Source: Pontederia crassipes (taxonomy: Eukaryota; Streptophyta; Magnoliopsida; Commelinales; Pontederiaceae). From it: a stretch of 64,000 nucleotides of DNA. The DNA is taken from contig CM060186.1 of NCBI GenBank assembly GCA_030549335.1, forward strand, positions 21,009,189 through 21,073,188, given 5' to 3'. The notes below the pieces were generated by a model. It saw only the letters and a list, made by a program, of their open reading frames with translations. It was not told where the DNA came from and did not search any database. The translations under genes and the position numbers were made by a program. Every line of letters starts with the position of its first letter. Positions within the stretch are counted from its first letter, which is position 1. Of the stretch, positions 1 to 11,551 are shown in pieces.

Positions 1-2635
1 TTAACATCGTTCAGTGTCGATGTTCTTGTGATATAGTGTGATGATAGTCGTCTGAAGATATGGTCACTTGCTCTTCGTCTTAAACAAGATATCTTGAGGG
101 ATTAAACAAAGTATAAAAATAAATAATTATCAAATGAGACAATTATGTTTGGTATCAATCAAGAGTCCTATAAATCAATTGAGGACGGATCGTTCTTGGC
201 ATTCTATGTCATTGAAATAGGGTGGTTTCTTAATTAATGTCATTCGTTATCCTTTCTATGTCTCGACACATTGTGCCAATGCTTTATTTGATATGGTTAT
301 CATGGGAGTTGCCCTCATTCTTAACTTCTTGGCTTACATTGATTTGTTTCTTGCAATGTCATGTCATATAATTTCATAAGAGGACAGTGGTTATATATGA
401 TCACAACAAGTTCTTTCCTTGAGTATCTTGAAGTACTTTGAATTAATATTAAGGTCGAACGATATCTACGCTGAGGGGTCGCTATATAGTATGATCTAAT
501 CCATAATGAACAGAACAATTTATGTGCACTACATAACATAAGTCCTTAGTCAAACATCATGAATGCATGTAAACACATGGAATGAATTCAAACAATAAGA
601 CAAAAAAACAACCCAATCAACAAAACAGATAACAAGCAATCATTCTTCTTCTTTACACATCGTTTCATTATCCTTTTTATTAACGATATCTCGTAGCACA
701 TAGGAAAGGGTCGGGGTAACTTTAAGGTTGAAAAGGGAAAACCAATCCATATATAAAATTTATGATCAAATCATGAATGGTCCACTTGATCAAGACAAAA
801 TCTTGAGAGTTACTTCATTACCATTTGCCTTAATGATGTTATTCATTACTTTGAAGTTGATAAGGAGCTTCATCCCTATAAAACTTATGGTTAGGATCGT
901 AATTTGATCCATTTGGTCTAGACAAAAACTAAGAAGATTTATTCATCATGTGGACATGGAGATATCTTGGGAAACATTCTAGACACGATAGGATTTCATT
1001 TGATCCCTTCTTTAACATATCACTGTATGAATCTCATTTGCATCCCCTAATGGCTTACATATTTTACGGATCTTCTTTTTCCACTCAAATTATCAATCAT
1101 TAATATATAGTTAATTATCCTATACAATGGGATATTATTATGAAAACTATAAATATATCAATAACTAGGATAAATCAATTAAAACTTACATAATCATCCC
1201 TCTCAAGTGCATAACTTGCTTTTCCAAAAATCTACCTTAATCCCCCATACTTTCTAAAATTTTTCTCACTGGATGTTTTGATCGTTTAATACTTAATGGT
1301 TGGGGGCTCATATCCTTCTTAAGCATATCTCAGTTAAAAGACTTTAAATCATTTCAAAATTTCTCACATTCATTTAACCCTTTCATGCATTGCTTGTTCT
1401 TATATAATTTTTTTATCAACCATATTAGTCTATTTTGAAAATATATTTACATTACGATGATAGAGAATTCATTCTTTAATAATGGCTATATAAAAATATA
1501 CTTCATATTTATAAAATTTCAAATATACTATATACTAAACTAAGTTAAAATCTATTTATTTATCTATTTATCTTTATATATTTATAAGTATACTATGTTA
1601 TATGTACATATGCGTATGAATATGCTAGATTTAAATGTTCGATTAACTCAGACAGTCACTTACTTATTGAAAATTCCTTCTAACATTTATTCAAGCCAAA
1701 GTGACTTCTGAACCCTTTAAGCTTCTATATTTGTCCATCCATACCTTATACATGATTCATGGGTAGCTCACTAATTCTTGAAACTCTTGTATACGTATAT
1801 TACATAACTTGAACATAATTAATAATTTTGATTCTTATTTTTTTCCACATAAGGTAGTCCAATTAAGAATTTTGTATAACTAGTTTAGCTTTGCTTAGGG
1901 CCTTTATCAACATAATATAAGGGGGCCATATGAAGTCTAAGGCACAACAAGCATTACGGATTCACACTTATCAATATAAACATATAAAATAATTTATTAA
2001 ACCCCTATATTGGTAAACCCATGAAACTACATAAGTCATAACGATAAATCATAACTTAGACATGCTTGATTTCACTTCTATTTTTTGAAATCATCTCCCA
2101 CCTACGTGTTGTGTGAGTCGGATCCTTTAATAATTCTTATAATTCTCTTGTTTCTTTCTTAAATCTACATCTCTTTGCAACTGATATGTCCATTCATTTT
2201 CCTCTTCATACTGCTGTAGTCAGCAGAAGAGGTCTGTGAATAGAGCGATCATGAAAGAGATGGATAACATGAATTATAAGAAACATAATCGTTTCTTATA
2301 TTTTATTCTTTAAATATCTATAAGATTCATTCTTTACGTAGGTATATTTATCCACATGCTTGTTACTTATTCTATTCCAATTTGTTCGTAACCTTTATGA
2401 CCCTTTTGTTTAATCACTAATAACATTTAAGTTGATTTCTATCATACAGAATAACCTCCTTAGGAATCAACCACTTATGTGAAATACATATCAATACATC
2501 AACAAAGAATAACTCAATGCAAGAAAGATTTTACTTGTACTTTACGGTGGAGGGTGTGGCGACTGCTCGGTGATAGCATATGAACAATTACTATAACATA
2601 CTATACGATAGGACGTCAAGAGAGTCCTGACTTTA
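1..2635. other. AT-rich decayed sequence, probably gypsy internal region
   Basis: No convincing coding region is visible on either strand. The rightmost part (about 2530-2635) is the 5' leader of a minus-strand gypsy element: it lies next to a primer binding site, and its layout recurs beside the similar site near 51400. Because an internal region is expected to the left of that site, the rest is presumably decayed gag-pol of the same element, but I could not recognise any domain in it. Confidence 0.4.
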
Positions 2636-2648
2636 GGCTCTGATACCA
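2636..2648 (-). other. tRNA-iMet primer binding site of gypsy element
   Basis: Read on the minus strand this is TGGTATCAGAGCC, the complement of the 3' end of plant initiator-Met tRNA used to prime reverse transcription. It ends four bases from the LTR end at 2653, so it fixes the orientation of the element as minus and marks 2653 as the inner border of the 5' LTR. Confidence 0.8.
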
Positions 2649-3648
2649 TAAATGTAACGCCCCCAAATCAACCCCTGCCACATGGCGAAGACCAATCTGA
2701 AAACGCTACGACATGCTATGACTTTGACCATCATGTTGACCATATCTCAGTCAAGAACTGAGACACATTAGCAAAAAAATAATAAAATAGAAGGAAGATA
2801 ACATCAATATGGGAAAGTCTAAAAAGTGACTACATCGTTCCTAAAGAATATAATAAGGTTCTACATCATGAAGCTATGAATGTGGATGGAAAAAGGAAAC
2901 TAATAAGTCCTGTGGTTCATGTGCTGTCTTGTTGTCAGAGCTTCGTTATCACACACCTACTCCACCTCGTCACTGACCTGGTCCTGTGAAAATCAAACAC
3001 AGGGGAGGAGGTCCTCCCGTAAGCTTTACAGCCTAGTGGGGAATCACATGATATACAATGCATAATATGAATAGAATAATTAGAGATAAATAATCATGCT
3101 TTACTTGAACTTGAAAGGATAACATGGCAACATCATAGATCATAATAAGAATCAGAGGATATCATAAATCATGAGAATCAAATGATGCTTAGTAAACTTG
3201 AAATCATGCATACTTGAAAATCATGACAATAACTTGACTTGACTTAATTGTGCTTCTTGATCTTGGTTTATTATTAGAAATCAGGGTGACTTTAGATGTC
3301 TTTAGTTCTTGAGGTATATCGAGCAAACGATACGGTCTTGTGCGGGTCAGTGAATGATCAAACCATGACCAAGGGAGCTATCCTTATCTTGATGCACTTG
3401 GCTTGGACTGACAATCACTGTTAATCTTCCATTTGAACTTATTAATCACTTTTAATAACTTGTGGCTCTTTGTTATTTGTTCAATATATACGATAAGATC
3501 AATACGAATATAAATCAATAAGGAACAAATCTTGAAAATCAAGGAAGGATCTTTGTGGGATTAGAAAATAGGATCAATTATATATAGGTAATATTTAGAT
3601 TAAAAAGAGAAATAATTAATAAATCTAATAAAAAGGATTCTTGGAAAT

Positions 3649-3782
3649 TGGTCGACCGGTTCTGGGGAACGGTCTACCGGTTGGGTTCGGGTCGGTCGAC
3701 CGGTCTGTTAAGATCGGTCGACCGATTGGTTGATCCAGACTAATCGGATCGGTCGATCCGTTCAATTGAACGGTCGACTGGT
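3649..3782. repeat. Cluster of CGGTCGACCG palindromes
   Basis: About six copies or near copies of a self-complementary core (GGTCGACCGG, CGGTCGACCG, CGGTCGATCCG and similar) lie within 135 bp. A second cluster is at 5957-6052. The two flank the HVA22-like segment inside the same LTR and may be one cluster that was split by it. Confidence 0.75.
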
Positions 3783-3847
3783 GGGCAGGTGTCTATCTAC
3801 AGTAGTGCTTCTGCTTCTGCTTCCTACGAATCTGCAATATTCTGAAT

Positions 3848-5076
3848 TTACTTTTGTCCGCGGCGCCTCGGCCTTCCGTCCCCGTAGGCTGCATCATCCT
3901 GCATGAACTGCTCCAAAAACTGCATCTCCGGCTCCGGCGATTTTGGCGATTTCCGAGACCACCAGGAGGAAGATTTTTTGTTCTTCTGCAAGGATATTAG
4001 AAAGCATCATCAGTATAGCATTATCTATAGCAGACACTTTTAAGGTTCGACTAAGGTTTGAGTCTGATCTTGGAGTCAAAATTTTAACTAGAGATGATTG
4101 AAAGTTGTGGATTATCTAACTGAGGGTTACTATAGCAGCTTCTGTTTTTGTTCTGTTTTAGTGAAATGTTAGGGTGCTGTTAATATATGCGTTTGTGCAG
4201 TATCATCAGCTGCTACAGTTTTAGTTCATCGATATTAATTGAAGTGGTCCATACATTGATGCTGAGCCTGGCTTAGCGGATAGGATGAGAAAAGCGTGAT
4301 GCTTATGCAAGTTGCATTGTTGCAGAAGATAACAACTCAGGAATCAGCTAGCAAACATTTTCCGTTCCTTTCAGCTTTTTAGAGAAATAGACTCATCAGC
4401 TAATGTGCATGCTTAAGTTAGTGACCTCTCCGGCATGACACACTCCAAATTGAAGAGGAGAAAGAGAAGTGTTTGATCCAAGGTGGGTGATGTAGATCAA
4501 TAAGAAGACAAGCCAAGTTATCATGTGATCTACACTAAAAATAACACTGATTTTTTCTAAGTAGAAGTTACCTCTGCACTCGTTGTTATCAACCGTAGAG
4601 CTTCTCTGAACAAAAAGTAACCTTTGTCCGTGAAATTTTTGAGATAGAAGATGAGTAATCGTCCAGAATTAGCCCTCAGCATTTGTAATCTCTGTTCCAT
4701 ATCAGGCTCATATTGCATGACGATTGGTCGGAGGAATGTGTCGTATATGACATCAGTGCCCTGTTTAATCCATAATAATAGGAAAATATATAAGTTTCTG
4801 AGATGAAACCGTGTACAAAAGGTGTTGCTTTTCTGATAGCTACATACCTTTGTTTTTGGGTACCATAGGTAGACAAAAAAGGCCAATTTAGCTTCACCAT
4901 ACATTGGCAACCTTCAAAGTTTGGGGAGTAGATATTAGAAAAAGTAATTATGAGGAGAACATTAATGGAAAAGCCATTTATTTCATAGGAAAGGCAAGAG
5001 AGTAAGATATGTCCATTACCATGAAATGAAAACATCAGCAACCCTTTCGACAATTGTCACTATTGCGACGATGACC
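3848..5076 (-). pseudogene. HVA22-like (TB2/DP1) gene, 3' four exons only
   Basis: HVA22/REEP-type proteins are ER membrane proteins that shape tubules and are often stress or abscisic acid induced in plants. Four exons can be joined in frame on the minus strand: 5020-5076, 4848-4911, 4572-4760 and 3848-3985, all with GT donors and AG acceptors. They encode a hydrophobic hairpin ending ADVFISW, then LPMYGEAKLAFFVYLWYP, a family hallmark, then GTDVIYDTFLRP and a basic tail (KNKKSSSWW) ending at a TAA at 3848-3850. No frameshift or internal stop is seen in these exons. The 5' exons for the N-terminal membrane part were not found up to the Dof gene, so the gene looks truncated. Both flanks are LTR sequence, which suggests a captured or inserted fragment rather than a working locus. 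An unrecognised distant first exon cannot be excluded. Confidence 0.75.
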
Positions 5077-5956
5077 CTGTAATTTTTCCATGTTAGTGAA
5101 ACCTTTAACTTCAAAATGTGGTAAATTGTAATGGAAGAGTAAAATTTGCTGTAGCTAGCATGCTGTCTTTTGTGTCCAAATTATGATCAAGAATTTGGCA
5201 GACAACCATTTGTGCAGTGAATGAAATTCAGTGTGATTCCTTTGTTTCTACATGGGTCTTGGTGGAATTGGGCGATGCCATGGTTTGATATATTAACCGC
5301 ATATTTTCCACAACTAAATAATGCATCAGTATCTAAGATGTTAATTTTTGCACCTTTAAGTTATCAGTGATATGACGACTGTCTCGGTTCTGCAAATGGA
5401 TTAATCTGATAGAAGGATATACTGTTCTTTCATCTTTTCATATTCTACATTGACCCATCTTTTTAACTTTCTCATCCAATGTACATAACTAATTAAATGA
5501 TGATGGTGGTTCAGTTTTGTTCAAGTATCCTTTCATAAAGAGAAAGAGTGATAGAGACACTGTGATAGAAGAAGCTCTGAGCGCTGAAAAGTAAATGTGG
5601 AGTGTTCCTTTACAAATAAGCATCCATATACTATAACAATTAAAATTAGGAGGTCACATCACATAAGAAAAAGAAAGTTTTTTTCTCTCAGGAATTAATC
5701 ATTCTATTTCTTTGAGGTCTTAATTAATTCCATCACTGCAGAATCTTGAAAAGTTGAAACCATGCATTAAATTCACTATTTTTTTGCTGGTTTAGTCAAA
5801 TTACCTCAAACATGGACATTTTAGCTTAAGACCTGATAAAGAAATGGTCTTCCGAAGAAAGGATAAACAAATTCAATAAATTATGTCAAAAATGAATACT
5901 TATGATGAGTGTTAAAAATAGATAGCAGCAACATTTCAGGTGAAATCTCTTTAGAA

Positions 5957-6052
5957 ATCGGTCGACCGATCGTTAGGTGAAGGAATCGGCTGCAGATCAT
6001 TATGTCGGTCGATCGGTTACTGGCAATGCCTGTGGACCGGTCGACCGGTCAG
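5957..6052. repeat. Second cluster of CGGTCGACCG palindromes
   Basis: At least three copies of the same self-complementary core seen at 3649-3782 occur here (TCGGTCGACCGA, TCGGTCGATCGG, ACCGGTCGACCGGT). They lie just right of the HVA22-like segment within the gypsy LTR. Confidence 0.7.
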
Positions 6053-6832
6053 CGTCCAGAAAAGTCACAGAACTCGAATTTTCCTAAAAATCTTTAACAT
6101 CAACTCATCCTAACTTGGTTCCTAACTCCTAGCAATCAATCGAACATAATAGAACAGAAAGAATTAATTCAAGAAATCAAACAATCAAGAATTAAACAAT
6201 TCAAACAAGAATTCAAATAATGAAACGATAACCCTAGGAAAACTTCTTCTTCTTCTCTTTCGTTTCATAATCGATTAGGAAATAAGTTAGAATAATTCAG
6301 AGGTCATGCAAGGTGATTTCAATTCACCCACATCTGTTCGCGATTAATCCTGGCCTTGATTCGTTAAAATTCTGATTGGATCCGCCCCTATTTCCTCCCT
6401 GTTTTCTTTCTCAATTCTCTCGCTGCTCTTCCTCTCAATCTCTGCCTGCCACCTGTTCGATGCAGAAAACGACGTGAGGAGATGTAAGTGAATCAAGTCT
6501 GAAGGAGAGTAAGAAGACCTTACCTACCCTTGCACCGAGAAACTATGAAAGAACCCTCCCTGCCTCTGCTCACGTACGAGGGGAACAAGGGAAAGACCAA
6601 ACAAGGAGAGAGGTCGTGCAGGTGGAGGAGAGATTTCCTTAGTTAGGTTTATATAATAAATTCCCTCTCCTAATCTAATTCTAATTCAATTAATGAGATA
6701 AAGGTTTTATCTCTCTGAAATATAAGGGCACAATCAAATCTCTCGAGTCCAAATCCAATTGGACTTTGGGTTAATATTTCACATGTGTTCGGCCGAGACT
6801 ACTTCATCTCTTTTTTTTTGTCAGTTATTACA

Positions 6833-7888
6833 CATTAAACATTATCTGATTTAAAGTCTGCCATGTTAAACAAACCATCTAAATCATTAAGGATCAGTAT
6901 CATCCGTGCCCTTTCTTGTTTAGGCAATGTAAAACTTGATAAGCTGAATCAAAATATCTATATAATTTGTTTGAGCGAATATCTATATGATTTTGGCTGT
7001 GGGTAGGCACATGAACTGACCTTTTGGTCACTACAAAAGTCTACTTGCTTAACAGTCAAGTGAAACAAACTTGAAAGAGAAACAAGCCATATGAGAGAGG
7101 AAGGATAAAAGATTTCTTTTTCTTTTTATGGCCAAGTGGCAATCGCATGCAGTTTAGTACTCAATTGGAACATATAATAAAAGCGGCGTAATGAGTGTTT
7201 GTGGTTGGACTTGTGAATTATGAAGCTTCGACAGAAATGGGTAGCGATTAAAGGAGAAAAGAAACATATATAGTTGCTACTAAATTAACAGGCAAATTGT
7301 CATCACTTGTATTACGTTCTGTATTCATTTTAGACCGTGATTCAGCTTCGAAGAATCTTTTATCCGACAAAGATTAATTTTCAGTGAGCCTGATTGACAG
7401 GTGCAAGATCTCTGCATAGATCATGATGTGATCAATATGTTCCTCTTTTTTTTACGCCGCTGTTCTCTTCCATGGCCACCCCTTCAGGTTTCTACTTTCT
7501 ACAACAAAGCATAGCAGAGCTTCAAACACTGATGCAAGAACCCATGCACATATTCGATAAAAAAAAATCATCATCCATACGGCTGGCAGGGCTTCAAATT
7601 CGTAACTGAGCTTTAGAAACAGCACAGGCGCACAAATTTTCTCCTTACATGATTCAGCTTACATGATCTCAGAAGAAACAAAGAAGTTTTAGTGTCATGG
7701 TATACATATAGTACTGTAATGCAAACAAATCTTTCCAAAAACCTTGTGGAAGGCCAAGCCAAAAAAGGATAAACGAAAGCTAATGGTGAATCATCCAAAT
7801 CAATCTTCTTCCCATCATCCCAGAATACTGTTACTGCTGTACTTGTCACAGTATGTTACCAAGGAGGAAGATGAAGATGTCATACTTC
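6833..7888. other. Intergenic, 3' side of Dof gene
   Basis: AT-rich sequence with no supported gene. The part nearest 7888 is the presumed 3' UTR and terminator region of the Dof gene, which reads toward it. Confidence 0.5.
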
Positions 7889-8626
7889 TCAACGTTCTTC
7901 ATCTGCACCGAATTCTTCGTTCACTGGAAGCTGCATGGAGCTTGGATTATAGGCCGTGATATCAGTCCAACCTGTTGTCCAGTAACCGAGAGCATCCCCT
8001 GGCAAACCCAGGAAGTTCTCCGGCAGCGTCGCCGCCGCATTCCTGTTGTTACCACTGCCGTTCTCGGGGTTGCTGCGCAGCTCTAACCTTGGTCCGCCAG
8101 TTTCGGAAAGGCTCACATCGGAACCGCCGTCGACGTGGATGCTTCCCAAGAGGCTGCCCAAGTGACCTCCCGATGCAAGCAGCGAGCTGAAGCTTCCGCT
8201 TGCGTCGAGCAGGTGGCGATCGCCGTCGGGGGAGCAGAGAAATGGTACGTGTGTTGGCTCTCGAAGGAACTGCTGAGCAGAGGAGTTGGGAGATGGGTGT
8301 TGCTGTTGCTTGGAGAGATCGGCGCGCTTGGTATAAGAAGAGGAATTATGCGCGCGCTTAGCGCCACCCTTGCGGGTGCCTCCGCCGACGGGAACGTTGC
8401 GGAGGGTGCCTCCCTTTGTCCAGTACCGGCGGCAGTCCTTGCAGAAGTGCCGGGGCTGCGATAGGTTGTAGTTGTTGTAGTAGCAGAACTTGGTGTTGGT
8501 GGACTCGCAGCGAGGGCACCTCAGGTTGTGCCGCTCCTGCCACAGATCAGGCTTGGCAGTGGCCCCCGTCGTGACATGCGATGCTGCCTCCTGCGGCGTT
8601 GCCTCCTGCGGCGTTGCCTCCTGCAT
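7889..8626 (-). CDS. Dof zinc finger transcription factor
   Basis: The 245-residue protein is a plant-specific Dof transcription factor, expected to act in the nucleus on AAAG-core promoter elements. The Dof domain is complete at about residues 35-91: zinc ligands Cys37, Cys40, Cys62 and Cys65 give the C-X2-C-X21-C-X2-C pattern, followed by the invariant RRYWTKGG and the basic [11 protein letters not shown]. The tail is Ser/Gly/Asn rich and holds short aromatic motifs (GYWTTGWTD) like activation segments in other Dof proteins. The start is the first ATG after an in-frame stop upstream. A 15-bp tandem repeat right after it encodes QEATP twice. The gene is intronless as read and strongly GC-rich against an AT-rich background, as is usual for commelinid genes. 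I could not place it in a named subgroup. An extra 5' exon is possible, since many Dof genes have one intron before the domain. Confidence 0.93.
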   Translation of the reverse strand: MQEATPQEATPQEAASHVTTGATAKPDLWQERHNLRCPRCESTNTKFCYYNNYNLSQPRHFCKDCRRYWTKGGTLRNVPVGGGTRKGGAKRAHNSSSYTKRADLSKQQQHPSPNSSAQQFLREPTHVPFLCSPDGDRHLLDASGSFSSLLASGGHLGSLLGSIHVDGGSDVSLSETGGPRLELRSNPENGSGNNRNAAATLPENFLGLPGDALGYWTTGWTDITAYNPSSMQLPVNEEFGADEER

Positions 8627-9013
8627 GGTATTGGAGAACGATAGAGGAGCTAATCTTTTGGCCGTGGAGCTTAGAACCGGTACCTCTCTCCCCCTGGTAG
8701 TAGATAAGGCCAGAAGGGTGCAATCTTGTTAGTAGTTGTTTAAGGTCCCTTGAGATGCAGCAAAGACAACCTTGTGTGTGTGGGGGCGGAGGGACAGAGA
8801 GACGCTCAGTAGTGCTCAGAGTTGCAGGAAAAGGACTAGACAGCTCCTGACTCCAAAGTTAAGGGATAACTATAAAGCTAAGAACTCAAAGAAAAGTAAA
8901 AATGAAAGCTTTTGGTATCAGTGTATCGGAGTGACCAGAAGATCAAAAAGCAGACAAGGAAAGGCCATGCCTTTGAAGGGAAGTCTGGGAAGAGACGATC
9001 GAAAGGCAATGGC

Positions 9014-9022
9014 ATATATATA
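9014..9022 (-). promoter_or_regulatory. Candidate TATA box for Dof gene
   Basis: On the minus strand the site reads TATATATA, about 390 bp upstream of the Dof start codon. The leader would be long and CT-rich. The call rests only on the motif and position. Confidence 0.35.
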
Positions 9023-9029
9023 CTGAAGT

Positions 9030-11546
9030 CTGAACTCGAAAGAAACATATTCCGAACAGCTGACACCCCTCTCTCTCCCCTCCTCTCTCTTCAAGATGTC
9101 GCTGTTATTACTACTTCAATTAATACGAAAAGTTGAAGTAGAAGACGTATTAAGGCCAGGCAATTATGTTAATCTCCAATGGCAAAGGAGAAAAAAGGAA
9201 ATAACATAATAGGGTCAGAGTTTAGGGGGTGGGTGGCCTTGCAGAGCGAGGGCGTTTGCGTGCAGACGAAGCGAGGCAGGCGATTCGACGAGCAGCGAAT
9301 CTCTGCCGTCCGTCCCCTGCACCAACGAGAGCAGCAGATGCAGCTGCTGCTCTGCGCTTCCCTAGACGTTGCTCGCCGCTAGGCCTGCCGAAAACTGTGG
9401 CGCTAGCGGTGACTCCTAGCGGACGCAGAGACGTCCCCCATGACTGATCGATGTTTCAAACCGTGTACTGTTCCATTGGACAGAATTCCCAGCCGCTCCC
9501 CACTCTCCCTGCCCTCTCTCCCCCCCCCCCCCTCTGGGTGCCTAGGTATCCACCGCCTTTCCTCGTTTGGGGCTCTCAGGAGGGGTAAATCTTATGATTC
9601 TTATCTTTGGGACGTTGATGCATTATTTTTTTTAATCGAGTGCAGGAATGTCTAATCGTATTCAGCTGTGCTGCGAACGGTCAAAGCGGTCGGGTTGTCG
9701 GAAATCGCCTGCCCTTTCTGGCAGTCCGTAGGAGGAGCAGCGCGCTGTTGGCTTCTTGGTAGAAGCCCGTACCCCTCGGCCTCGCTCTCTCTCCTCCCCC
9801 TCTTCCAAACTTGCGTTGCATAACGGACAGGAGTCGACGTAGAAAATTTAATTACTACCACCATTATGGAAGGTTTCAAACAGTGCAAAACAAAAGCAAG
9901 CGTGTGTTACAGTTAGTTACTACATGGTCTCCATGCATTTTTTTTTTTTGAAAAGTAAGTAGAGCTGCTGCAATGACCTTACTTGAGTTAGAACATTGCA
10001 AAATGCAAAGTTTCGTCTGCTTTTTGACGTCCTCACAACTTTTCTGTCATTTGCTTTGTCTCGTTAATGGTCGAGTTTAAGCACAAATCCTGAGTAAAGG
10101 CCATGTAATGCAGCTGCCAGGAAATCATAACATTATCCCCATGTAGTGACGATGTCGCAATGGCATATCATTATATTGTAATTTGTAAAACATTTTGCAA
10201 ATGTCGACCAGGTTCATATGTTTTTTTTTCAGTACAGAAGAGCTCACGCGATATGGTCAAAGTGGCTTAAAACTTTATCATGATGCATTTTAGTTGTCCT
10301 CGAACTTTCCAAATTGCAGGATCTAGAGCATGTCCCCCAGTTTGAGGACATCCCCTTCTTGATCATCTGAAAACTTTCCCAAGTAATTTGGCAATGTCAT
10401 GATCATGCATGGATCACAGTTTTACAGAGGCATAAATAATGGAGTTCCCCAGGCTACTCGATTCCCAACAGTCTGGATAAAAATGGCACACTTCTTAACG
10501 GGTATGGTGGTGGTTAGAACTGGCAAACTCATCTCATATTTCATGTCCAACTGGACATCGCTGTTGGAGCAGTAGAGATAGAGCTACCAATCTACAAGTG
10601 ATGGTCCCTAACTCCCTCGTAGAGATTGGTACTAGGTTGTAGCAGGCACCTCTCTGTTTTCTGCAACTGCGTTCTGTGCTTTGATGTGTGTTCCGCTTTG
10701 AGTAGGGGTTCTTTTTGTTATCTAATGAGTAAATTGTCTAAAAAAGTACAAATTTTTATTTTGCTTGTATATCTGGTTTGGTCTATTTTTTTTTATTTTT
10801 GTCTACGTCGTAAAATTCTAAATTAATTAGAAATTTAACATATTTTATAATTCAATAAATAAGATCATTAAATATTGATGAAATCATTTTTACGAATATA
10901 ATTGAATATTAATTCACAAACTTGTAGTTTTCTACTTCGTTGGAAATAAATATAATATTATTCAAAAGTTACTAACCTTTAATTAGTTTTATAGGATAAG
11001 AAATTTGCATAAATTAAAATAAATTATTAACTCCCGATTAATAGTTAATGTTTTTCTAATAAAAATGTAATAATAGTCTATGTTAATAAGTAATTAGTAA
11101 GCTCACTCGCCCTTCACAATTATAATTTTATAAGAAAAGTATTTTTAAAATAGAAAATATCATATTTAATTAGTTTATATATTTTATTCTGATTAAATAT
11201 CAATTCTTTTATTATGAACAAAAAAATATAATAGAATTGAAGTGTTAACATATACTTTGTGGATGCATTTATATATGATTATTTTATATCATAAATGTTG
11301 CCCAGCCCAAGCCACACGGGTAATTAAAAAAGACAAAGCTAATATGGCAAGTATTCCAAATCTAAAACAAAAGAATACTAATATCTAGTAACTCAATAAA
11401 TAAAATAAAATAAAATTTTAATCAGATGAACATCTCATAGGACTTATACAATGAAATAACATATACCCTAGCCATCATTTTCCTCTCTTCCTTGTTCCTC
11501 TTCTCATGCACGTCCAAAAGGTTGCCATCTTATATCATCAAATACT
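9030..11546. other. Intergenic region upstream of Dof
   Basis: A GC-rich patch at about 9200-9480, including a run of C near 9520, probably belongs to the upstream region of the Dof gene or to a decayed repeat. From about 10700 to 11546 the sequence is strongly AT-rich. No gene is supported; the short open frames here match no family I recognise. Confidence 0.5.
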
Positions 11547-11551
11547 CACAT

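Larger units (their letters stand above)
2653..6832 (-). mobile_element. Ty3-gypsy LTR interrupted by a gene fragment
   Basis: The inner end is TGTAACGCCCCC next to the primer binding site. The outer end is taken as the TTACA at 6828-6832, which follows a poly-T tract just as in the related solo LTR ending at 13423. The total of 4.2 kb is too long for this family, whose solo LTR is 1.9 kb. Removing the HVA22-like segment (about 3845-5935) leaves about 2.1 kb, so the LTR appears to have been interrupted. It carries clusters of palindromic CGGTCGACCG motifs near 3650-3780 and 5957-6052. The outer border is less certain than the inner one because the matching target duplication would lie outside the window. 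Confidence 0.6.

Noticed and set aside
3894..4079. Open frame starting MTPRSDSNLS on the minus strand
   Set aside because: It is an out-of-frame reading across the last HVA22-like exon and its intron.
2653..6832. Reading the whole 4.2 kb as a normal LTR
   Set aside because: The related solo LTR is 1.9 kb and the middle 2.1 kb is recognisable HVA22-like exons and introns.
8135..8732. Plus-strand open frames opposite the Dof gene
   Set aside because: Shadows of the GC-rich Dof coding strand with no domain.
9179..9447. GC-rich open frames upstream of the Dof gene
   Set aside because: Short, no recognisable domain, arginine-rich low complexity; more likely promoter-side or decayed repeat sequence.
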